Assembly (NCBI RefSeq): GCF_013155335.1
Contig: NZ_JABJQZ010000007.1
Coordinates: 1-64,000, forward strand
From: Nocardioides sp. zg-1230
GTDB lineage: Bacteria; Actinomycetota; Actinomycetes; Propionibacteriales; Nocardioidaceae
Direction: 5' to 3'
Length of the DNA: 64,000 nucleotides
Shown here piece by piece: positions 58,013 through 64,000 of this stretch; the stretch's first letter is position 1; each line of letters begins with the position of its first letter. The notes under the pieces are model-generated. The model saw only the letters and a list, made by a program, of their open reading frames with translations. It was not told the origin of the DNA and did no database searches. Position numbers and translations under genes: made by a program.

Positions 58013-58468
58013 ATGGCACTGCGAGACAACCCGTACGGCGCGTTCAACTTCATGGTGAAGCTGGGCGACGCCGGCGGGGAGGACCAGATCGCCGGCGGGT
58101 TCTCGGACTTCTCCGGCGCCGCCGTGGAGGTGAAGTTCTCCGAGTACCGCAACGGCAACGACAAGGAGAGCCACGTCCGGAAGATCGCCAACACCCACAC
58201 CACCAACGACGTCACGCTCAAGCGCGGCATCATCGGCGACCTGCGGCTCTTCGAGTGGATCAAGTCGACCCGCGAGGGCGCCTACGAGCCCCGGACGGTG
58301 ACGGTCACGCTGCTCGACGAGGCCCGTGCCCCTGCCTGCCAGTGGGTCCTCCGTTTCGCGCAGCCCAAGAAGTGGACGGGTCCGACCCTGGCCGCCAAGG
58401 GCGGCGGCGAGGTGGCCATGGAGGAGCTGGTGCTGGTCGCCCAGCGCATCGACTTCCTGTCACCGTGA
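58013..58468 (+). CDS. Contractile tail tube protein A
   Basis: A 151-aa inner tube protein: NPYGAFNFMVKLGD, GGFSDFSGAAVEVKFSEYRNGNDKE, VTLKRGIIGDLRLFEWIK and WTGPTLAAKGGGEVAMEELVLVAQRIDF. These are the Hcp-like/T4 gp19-like tube signatures. It stacks in hexamers inside the sheath. An AGGAGG SD lies 6 bp upstream. Its stop overlaps the sheath B start. Confidence 0.92.
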   Translation: MALRDNPYGAFNFMVKLGDAGGEDQIAGGFSDFSGAAVEVKFSEYRNGNDKESHVRKIANTHTTNDVTLKRGIIGDLRLFEWIKSTREGAYEPRTVTVTLLDEARAPACQWVLRFAQPKKWTGPTLAAKGGGEVAMEELVLVAQRIDFLSP

Positions 58469-60429
58469 GCGTGCTGGGGGTGGAGGTCGGGTCGCCGGGG
58501 GTCTACTTCGCTCCCCCGGTCGACCAGTCCACGCCGGCCACCGTCCGCCTGGACGTCGCCGGGTTCGTGGGCGTCGCCCCGCGCGGACCCGTGGACGTGC
58601 CCGTCCCGGTCACCTCCTGGTCCGACTACCAGTGGATCTTCGGCGGTACCGCCGGACCCGGCGGGCTCGGCGACGCCGTGCACGCCTTCTTCGCCCAGGG
58701 CGGGGTGCGAGCCCTGGTCCTGCGGGTCTCGCCGTTGCCGCGAGGCTCGCACCAGGACCCCCTCGGTCGTGCCCGGCACCGCCTCGTCCTCGGGACCACC
58801 GAGCTGGCCTTCGCGGCGGCCGACGAGGGCAGCTGGGGCGACTCGCTGGTGATCACCTGGGAGTTCGTGGTCTCGCAGTCGACGCGGACCGAGGTCGGCG
58901 GACGCCTGGTGCGGCTCCCGCCCGGTGCCCGGATCCCGCCCGGCTCGCTGCTCCGACTCTGGCTGGACGGGGGACGTACGCCGGTCTACCGCTGGGCGGA
59001 GGAGCTGGGCACCAGGGACCTGGGACCCGGGCGGCGCGACCCGGTGCTCGTGCTGGACCGTCCCACAGGCGCGGGACCCGAGCCCGCCGAGGGCCGCGAC
59101 TGGCCGACGACGGTCGTCGTCGACGTCGTCACCGCCACCGTCGACGTCACCGACCGTTCCGACGAGCTGCGTCGTCACGAACGGTTCGCAGACCTGGGCC
59201 TGGCCCCCGCCCATCCGCGACACGCCGCCACGATCCTCGCCGACCCGTCGCAGTCCCGGCTGGTCCGACCAGCCGGCCCCTGGCCCGAGCGCGTCCGGCC
59301 GCCCGAGCCACGGCTCTCCTCCGCGACGTCCGAGCTGGTGGCTGCGGGACGTGACCGCTGGGACGGTGTGGCCAGGGGCAGCTTCCTGGATGACGAACCC
59401 GCCGAGCTCCTCCCGGTCGGAGGGGTGGACCCCCTCGACGACGGGCTGGACCTGCACGGCGTGGAGCGGATCTCCGTGGAGCCCGAGGTGGGGTTGCTGT
59501 GCGTCCCCGACCTGCTGTGGGACGTGGTGCTCGTCCCCGGGGTGACCGACCGACCCCACAGGCCGCTCTACCCCGAGTTCGCCCCCTGCCGTCCGCCCGA
59601 GGTGACCCTGCCGTTCACCCAGCAGCCTCCCCGGGTAGTGAGGCTGGCCGGGGGCGCGAGCAGCCTCGCCGAGGCCCTGGACCGCCAGCGCAGGGTCGTG
59701 GTCCTGGCCGAGCGGCAGCAGAGGTTCGTCGCCCTGCTCGACGTGCCGGACGGTCTGACCGAGCGCGACGTCGCGCGGTGGCGTGCCTCCATCGACAGCA
59801 GCCACGCCGCCGCCTACCACCCGTGGCTGGCCTCGGTGCCCGAGGACGGCACCTTGCGTCCGCTGGCTCCCTCGGCGGTGGCCGCCGGGATCATCGCCGC
59901 CCGGGAACGCCGACTCGGCATCCCCTGGGGTCCTGCCAACGAGGTCGCGGTCGACGCCGTACGGGCGACCAGGCCGGTCACCGACCAGGAGCACGCACGG
60001 CTCCACGAGCTCGACGTCAACGTGTTCCGCGCCGAGCGGGACGGCTTCCGCCTGAGCACCGCGCGCACCCTGTCGAGGGACCGCAGCCTCAGCCAGCTGA
60101 GCGTGCGCCGCCTGATGACGATGCTGCGGCAGAGCCTCGCACGGCACGGCCAACGCCTGGCGTTCGAGCCGAGCACCGCAGCGCTGCGTCGCGAGCTCAC
60201 CTGGTCGATCACCCAGCTCCTGCGCGACCTCCACCGCGGGGGAGCCTTCGCCGGCGCCACGGAGCAGGAGTCGTTCTTCGTGCGCTGCGACGACACGGTC
60301 AACCCGGCCTGGTCCCAGGAGCAGGGCCGGCTCGTCGCCGAGGTCGGCGTCGCACCGTCGTACCCGCTGGAGTTCCTCGTGGTGCGGCTGGTGCGCGACG
60401 CCAGCGGCTCGCTCGGGGTCGAGGGGTGA
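58465..60429 (+). CDS. Contractile tail sheath protein B
   Basis: A 654-aa divergent sheath paralogue. The start (GTG) reads MSVLGVEVGSPGVYFAPPVDQSTPATVRLDVAGFVGVAPRGP, and the C-terminus LAFEPSTAALRRELTWSITQLLRDLHRGGAFAGATEQESFFVRCDDTVNP, PSYPLEFLVVRLVR, clearly related to sheath A. The middle differs strongly, with extra Arg/Pro-rich loops. In Afp/PVC particles sheath paralogues occupy the layers near the baseplate; the same is likely here. It overlaps tube A by 4 bp. Confidence 0.87.
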   Translation: MSVLGVEVGSPGVYFAPPVDQSTPATVRLDVAGFVGVAPRGPVDVPVPVTSWSDYQWIFGGTAGPGGLGDAVHAFFAQGGVRALVLRVSPLPRGSHQDPLGRARHRLVLGTTELAFAAADEGSWGDSLVITWEFVVSQSTRTEVGGRLVRLPPGARIPPGSLLRLWLDGGRTPVYRWAEELGTRDLGPGRRDPVLVLDRPTGAGPEPAEGRDWPTTVVVDVVTATVDVTDRSDELRRHERFADLGLAPAHPRHAATILADPSQSRLVRPAGPWPERVRPPEPRLSSATSELVAAGRDRWDGVARGSFLDDEPAELLPVGGVDPLDDGLDLHGVERISVEPEVGLLCVPDLLWDVVLVPGVTDRPHRPLYPEFAPCRPPEVTLPFTQQPPRVVRLAGGASSLAEALDRQRRVVVLAERQQRFVALLDVPDGLTERDVARWRASIDSSHAAAYHPWLASVPEDGTLRPLAPSAVAAGIIAARERRLGIPWGPANEVAVDAVRATRPVTDQEHARLHELDVNVFRAERDGFRLSTARTLSRDRSLSQLSVRRLMTMLRQSLARHGQRLAFEPSTAALRRELTWSITQLLRDLHRGGAFAGATEQESFFVRCDDTVNPAWSQEQGRLVAEVGVAPSYPLEFLVVRLVRDASGSLGVEG

Positions 60430-60432
60430 GCC

Positions 60433-61059
60433 ATGAGCGTCCAGGTGACAGAGCTCGTGCAGGCCTTCCGGTTTCAGGTGCACCTGACCCGGAGCCTGCC
60501 CGGGCGCACGCTGGCGCCTCCACCCCAGCTCGGCGCGAGCGGAGGCGGCAGCACGGCGCCGCCGGCGCCCGTCTCGGGTGGCTCGAGGACGGGTGCGGCC
60601 GCGACCGCTCCCGTCGGCGGCGCCTCCTCACAGGGAGGCGGCGACCGCCTCGGTGACGGTGGCTTCCAGGAGTGCGGCGGCCTGGTGCTCGACGCCGACC
60701 TCCACGACGTCCTCGAGGGCGGTGCCAACGACACAACCGTGCGCCGCCTGGGCCGGGTCAAGCACAGCCCGATCGTGCTCACGCGGGGCATGGTGGTGGC
60801 CACCGCCGCCGGACCGGCGGACGTCGGCCTGTGGTCGTGGATGTCGGCGATGCTGTCGGGCCAGGTGCCGGTGCCGCGGTACGACGGGCGCATCGAGGTG
60901 CTCGACCCGACGTTCGGACGTGTCGTGGCCCGGTGGACCTTCGTCCGCGGCCTGCCGTTGAAGGTGGTGGGGCCGTCGTTGCACGCCGTCACCGGCGCGG
61001 TGGCCGTCGAGGAGCTGCACATCGCCCACGAGGGCCTCCTCCTGGAGCCGTCGCCGTGA
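60433..61059 (+). CDS. Contractile tail tube protein B with a Gly/Ser/Ala insertion
   Basis: A 208-aa tube paralogue. The core (FRFQVHLTRS, then FQECGGLVLDADLHDVLEGG, KHSPIVLTRGMV, LWSWMSAMLSG, WTFVRGLPLKVVGPSLHAVTGAVAVEELHIAHEGL) matches the gp19-like tube, as in tube A. Residues about 25-76 are a low-complexity insertion, rich in Gly, Ser, Ala, Pro and Thr, in the first beta hairpin. Probably a tube-initiator or Afp5-like subunit near the baseplate. It overlaps the LysM gene by 4 bp. Confidence 0.84.
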   Translation: MSVQVTELVQAFRFQVHLTRSLPGRTLAPPPQLGASGGGSTAPPAPVSGGSRTGAAATAPVGGASSQGGGDRLGDGGFQECGGLVLDADLHDVLEGGANDTTVRRLGRVKHSPIVLTRGMVVATAAGPADVGLWSWMSAMLSGQVPVPRYDGRIEVLDPTFGRVVARWTFVRGLPLKVVGPSLHAVTGAVAVEELHIAHEGLLLEPSP

Positions 61060-62300
61060 CCGCCGAGCTGGTGCGGGCCACCCTGCAACGCCTGACCCGG
61101 GTGAAGCAGGGGCAGAAGGACGCTCCCGCGACGGTCGAGGCCGAGGGCGACGCCATCTCGGTGCAGCTCAACCCGAGCACCCTCAAGATCACCCGCCGCA
61201 ACAACGTCGACCGCGGCGGCGTCACCACCGGCACCCAGAAGGCGCAGAGCCCGTCCCAGGAGGGGGCCACGCTCGCCTTCGACCTCGAGTTCGACACCAG
61301 CGAGCAGGGCTCGGACGGCGAGCACGTCGACGTACGCGAGTGGACGGCTCTGGTGCGCCAGTACGTCGAGCCCTCCAAGAAGAAGCCTGCGGAGGCGCCG
61401 CCAGCGGTGCGGTTCACCTGGGGCCGGCTGATCTTCAACGGCATCGTCGAGCAGGTCACCGAGGACCTGGACCTGTTCGCACCCGACGGGACCGCGCTGC
61501 ACGCGAAGGTCAGCCTCAGCATCGCCGAGCAGGACTTCTCGTTCGAGAAGATGGAGACCGGCAACGGGGCCCGTGACCAGCGGGCGGCCACCCAGCCGGG
61601 GGGTCCGACGGGGGCGGCACCGGGCCAGAGCGGCACCCGCGACCCCACGCACGTCGTCTCCGCGCACGAGGGCGAGAACGTCCAGCAGCTGCTGTCCCGG
61701 CTCGGCCAGGACCCATCCGGCTGGCGGGCCGCCATGTCGGGCCTCGACGACCCGCTCGACCTGGCCGCCGGCGTCGCGGTGACCCTGGGCTCCGAGATCA
61801 CCGCCGGTCTCCGGGGCGCGGTCGGTGCCGGGTCCGGCCAGTTCGCCGCGGACGCGACCATCGCCACGCCGGCGTCCCTGGCCGCTGCCCTGGGCGTGCC
61901 CGCACCCCAGACGGGCACCACCACGCGACCGGGGTCCGACGGGGGCGGGGACGGCTTCGCGCTCTCGGCGGCCGGGGGGCTCGCAGCCGCGGAGCGGATC
62001 GTCGACCGGGCCACCGTGGGCTCCGCCGTGCTGCGCAGCACCAGCTCGTTCACGGTTCCCCCGGCGGCAGGCCGCCGCGCCGCCGACGACGGGCCGGTGG
62101 ATCCCCGGGCGCTCACCTACGGGCGTGGGGTCCCCCTGCAGGGGCAGGCGCGTCCTGCGAGTGCCGACGCCGCGGATGCAGGTGCCGCCCCCTGGGAGCG
62201 CCAGCCGTCGTACGGCTGCGACCCGGCGACGCGCGAGCAACGACGTCGTGACGGTGGGTCGCCGACAATCCGGTCGAGGCCAGGAGGTGCGGCACGGTGA
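61056..62300 (+). CDS. LysM/Afp7-like baseplate tail-tube connector
   Basis: A 414-aa protein starting at GTG. Its N-terminal half (ISVQLNPSTLKITRRNN, TLAFDLEFDTSEQGSDGEHVDVREW, PPAVRFTWGRLIFNGIVEQVTEDLDLFAPDGTALHAKVSLSI) is the Afp7/CIS tube-spike connector type (T4 gp53-like). It carries a LysM-like segment at about 195-250 (DPTHVVSAHEGENVQQLLSRLGQDPSGW), then a low-complexity Gly/Ala-rich tail. It links the tube to the spike. Its stop overlaps the next small ORF. Confidence 0.83.
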   Translation: MTAELVRATLQRLTRVKQGQKDAPATVEAEGDAISVQLNPSTLKITRRNNVDRGGVTTGTQKAQSPSQEGATLAFDLEFDTSEQGSDGEHVDVREWTALVRQYVEPSKKKPAEAPPAVRFTWGRLIFNGIVEQVTEDLDLFAPDGTALHAKVSLSIAEQDFSFEKMETGNGARDQRAATQPGGPTGAAPGQSGTRDPTHVVSAHEGENVQQLLSRLGQDPSGWRAAMSGLDDPLDLAAGVAVTLGSEITAGLRGAVGAGSGQFAADATIATPASLAAALGVPAPQTGTTTRPGSDGGGDGFALSAAGGLAAAERIVDRATVGSAVLRSTSSFTVPPAAGRRAADDGPVDPRALTYGRGVPLQGQARPASADAADAGAAPWERQPSYGCDPATREQRRRDGGSPTIRSRPGGAAR

Positions 62301-62467
62301 CACCGGTGTACGTGCACGAGGTGCACACGGAGATCAGCGGGTCGCCCGCGCCGCCGGTGGCCTCGGACAAGCACGAGCCCGCGGCGGTCGTGGAGGCGGC
62401 GGCGGCCCGGATCCGCCGCGAGGCCTGGCTGGCCGGCCGGGTGGCTTCGGAGGGCTTCGATGACTGA
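62297..62467 (+). CDS. Small DUF5908-like (Afp6-type) eCIS protein, 56 aa
   Basis: A reading frame starting at GTG, overlapping the LysM stop (GTGA) and running 8 bp past the start of the next gene. It encodes MTPVYVHEVHTEISG, a Pro/Ala linker, and a C-terminal helix AAAARIRREAWLAGRVASEGFDD. This resembles the short DUF5908/Afp6 proteins found in this position of eCIS loci, and it is too short for many annotation pipelines. Its role is unknown. Confidence 0.6.
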   Translation: MTPVYVHEVHTEISGSPAPPVASDKHEPAAVVEAAAARIRREAWLAGRVASEGFDD

Positions 62468-63545
62468 GGCCTCGGTCCAGGTCCAGGCGCCGGTCTTCAC
62501 CGTCGACGGCCAGCTCACCCGCACCCTCGGTCGGGACTGCCTGCGGCTGGAGATCTCGGAGGGACTCGGCGGGCTCCGCACGCTCGAGGCCGAGTTCCTG
62601 GCGGTCGGCGCCGGCGACGACGGCCCACCCGGGCCCCTGCGCCACCTGGACGGCTCCACCGTCGACTTCGGCCGGTCCTTGAAGGTCGCCATCGGGCCCG
62701 ACAGCGGGCAGCGCTTCGCCTTCGACGGCACGGTCTCGGCGCTGGAGCTGGTCATCTCCGACGGTGAGCCGCAGCGGGCGGTGGTGCTCGCCGAGGATGC
62801 ACTCATGCGGCTGCGGATGACCCGGCGGCTGCGATCGTGGACCCGCGTCACCGACGCCGAGCTGGCCTCCAGCATCGCCGGCGAGCACGGACTGGACGCG
62901 GACGTCCAGGCCGACGGACCGCGCTACGACGTGGTCCAGCAGCTGAACCAGAGCGACCTGGCGTTCCTGCGCGAGCGCGCCCGGCTCCTCCAGGCCGAGC
63001 TCTGGTGCACCGGCTCGACGCTGCACTTCCGCAGCCGGGACACCCGCAGCGCGACCGAGGTGGCCCTCACCGTCGGCGCCCAGCTGCTGAGCGCTCGGCT
63101 CGCCGCGGACCTGTCCGCGCAGCGCGGCGAGGTCGTGGTCAGCGGGTACGACGCCGGCCAACGGGCCGCCGTCACCGAACGGGCGGGTAGCGACGTGGTC
63201 GAGGCCGAGACCAGTGGCGGACGCTCCGGCGCGAGCCTGGTCACCCGCGCCCTCGGTGCCTCGGCCTCGGTGCGGGTCCGCGAGGTCCCGCTCAGCTCGG
63301 AGGAGGCGCAGGCCTGGGCACGGGCGGAGATGCTGCGTCGCGGCCGCGCCTTCGTCACCGTCTCAGGGGTCACCAACGGCACCCCGGACCTGGTCGTGGG
63401 CTCCCGGCTGACCCTTCGCCTGGTGGGAGAGCCGTTCGAGGGCGAGGGCTACTACGTCACCTCGATCCGTCACCGGTTCGACCTCAGGACCGGGCTCCGC
63501 ACCGAGTTCACGGCACAGCGCGCAACCCTCAACGAGGTGAGCTGA
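62460..63545 (+). CDS. gp27-like/phage late control D spike hub protein (VgrG N-terminal type)
   Basis: A 361-aa protein: APVFTVDGQLTRTLGRDCLRLEI, then ALELVISDGEPQRAVVLAEDALMRLRM, and TDAELASSIAGEHGLDADVQ, QLNQSDLAFLRERARLLQAELWCTGSTLHF. The C-terminal half (GEGYYVTSIRHRFDLRTGLRTEFTAQR) is also typical of gpD. It forms the hub on which the spike sits. In Afp8-type spikes this region is fused to the gp5-like tip; here they are separate genes. It starts 8 bp before the end of the 56-aa ORF. Confidence 0.87.
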   Translation: MTEASVQVQAPVFTVDGQLTRTLGRDCLRLEISEGLGGLRTLEAEFLAVGAGDDGPPGPLRHLDGSTVDFGRSLKVAIGPDSGQRFAFDGTVSALELVISDGEPQRAVVLAEDALMRLRMTRRLRSWTRVTDAELASSIAGEHGLDADVQADGPRYDVVQQLNQSDLAFLRERARLLQAELWCTGSTLHFRSRDTRSATEVALTVGAQLLSARLAADLSAQRGEVVVSGYDAGQRAAVTERAGSDVVEAETSGGRSGASLVTRALGASASVRVREVPLSSEEAQAWARAEMLRRGRAFVTVSGVTNGTPDLVVGSRLTLRLVGEPFEGEGYYVTSIRHRFDLRTGLRTEFTAQRATLNEVS

Positions 63546-63546
63546 C

Positions 63547-64000
63547 GTGCTGCCGCAACCCGTCGACGGCGGCGCCCCGGGCTACCACGGCGTCTACCCG
63601 GCGCTGGTCAGCGACCTCGTCGACCCGGACTCGCTCGGCCGGGTGGGGGTCTCCTTCCCCTGGCTGGGCGACGACGGCGCCGACGTCCGGGCATGGGCGA
63701 CGCTCTGCACGCCGTACGCCGACGACGAACAGGGGCTGCTGATCCTCCCGGAGGTGGGCAGCCAGGTGGTCGTCGCGTTCGAGGCCGGCAACCTGCGCCG
63801 TCCCTACGTCCTCGGCTCCACCTGGAACGGCAAGGAGCGCCTGCCCCGCGACCCCGAGCGGGCCAACAACATCCGGCTGCTGCGCTCGCGTGCCGACAGC
63901 AAGCTCGAGTTCGACGACTCCGCGGGTTCGGCCAAGGTCAGGATCACCATGGCCTCGGGGCACGAGATCACCCTCGACGACGCCACGCAGGAGGTCACCG
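63547..64000 (+). CDS. gp5/baseplate assembly protein V-like spike tip (partial)
   Basis: An incomplete reading frame, cut at the window edge after 151 codons. It starts with GTG, 1 bp after the hub stop: MLPQPVDGGAPGYHGVYPALVSDLVDPDSLGRVGVSFPWLGDDGADVRAWATLCTPYADDEQGLLILPEVGSQVVVAFEAGNLRRPYVLGSTW. This OB-fold is the T4 gp5/GpV type. The C-terminal part, with SGHEITLDDATQEVT, begins the beta-helical tip. Its cap and any effector lie beyond the window. Confidence 0.88.
   Translation, partial: MLPQPVDGGAPGYHGVYPALVSDLVDPDSLGRVGVSFPWLGDDGADVRAWATLCTPYADDEQGLLILPEVGSQVVVAFEAGNLRRPYVLGSTWNGKERLPRDPERANNIRLLRSRADSKLEFDDSAGSAKVRITMASGHEITLDDATQEVT

Noticed and set aside
54578..64000. Classification of the tail genes as a myophage prophage
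   Set aside because: No integrase, terminase, capsid, portal or lysis genes, and Pvc16/LysM/DUF5908-like genes are typical of eCIS.

Overview
The window is chromosomal DNA from a high-GC actinobacterium, most likely Nocardioides or a close relative (Propionibacteriales). This rests on the strongly GC-biased third positions, the frequent GTG starts, the four-base start/stop overlaps and the gene order. The block gcvP, merR, DUF151 nuclease, ftsR-type merR, garA, gcvH, DUF881, sbp, DUF881, pgsA-like (29.5-41.6 kb) is the one known from mycobacteria (the Rv1832 to Rv1822 region). Apart from a contractile injection locus running off the right edge, this is a normal chromosome. I found no tRNA, rRNA, CRISPR array, transposase or integrase.

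Layout. 0.1-10.4 kb holds housekeeping, repair and stress genes: a pterin-dehydratase/VOC fusion, an SRPBCC protein, a PPOX-fold protein, a short UvrA-like ABC ATPase coupled to an alpha/beta hydrolase, a Nei/Fpg glycosylase, homocysteine methyltransferase, the RNA-polymerase recycling factor HelR with a rifamycin-associated element in its promoter region, a PaaI-type thioesterase, a LigD phosphoesterase-like protein and a tiny HTH protein flanked by palindromes. 10.6-17 kb is a complete Mrp Na+/H+ antiporter operon (mrpA with fused B domain, then C to G). 17-29.5 kb holds an RTX protein, an aldo/keto reductase, a cyclophilin lipoprotein, GyrI-like and OsmC proteins, a 47-aa unannotated-type gene, fdhD, sbcDC and tldD/tldE. 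29.5-44 kb is the glycine-cleavage, FtsR/GarA and DUF881/Sbp/PgsA cluster, with a glycine riboswitch before gcvP and a 2-kb low-density island between gcvP and the distal merR; two CNNM/CorC membrane proteins end it. 44-50.2 kb carries secreted or membrane functions: a sulfatase, an ion permease and two secreted PLD-like proteins.

50.5-53.1 kb is a stress or regulatory patch: DUF1269-like and DUF7144-like membrane proteins, an RsbW-like ATPase, a STAS protein lacking the usual phospho-serine, and a SpoIIAA-like protein. 53.5-64.0 kb is the most unusual region, an extracellular or phage-tail-like contractile injection system (eCIS/CIS). On the + strand lie a Pvc16/DUF4255 protein, a divergent accessory protein, sheath A, tube A, sheath B, tube B with a Gly/Ser/Ala insertion, a LysM/Afp7-like protein, a 56-aa DUF5908-like ORF, a gp27-like spike hub and a gp5-like spike tip cut by the window edge. 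A cysteine-rich soluble protein of unknown function is transcribed divergently from it and is a reasonable candidate cargo or accessory. Wedge, ATPase and effector genes would be expected just beyond the right edge.
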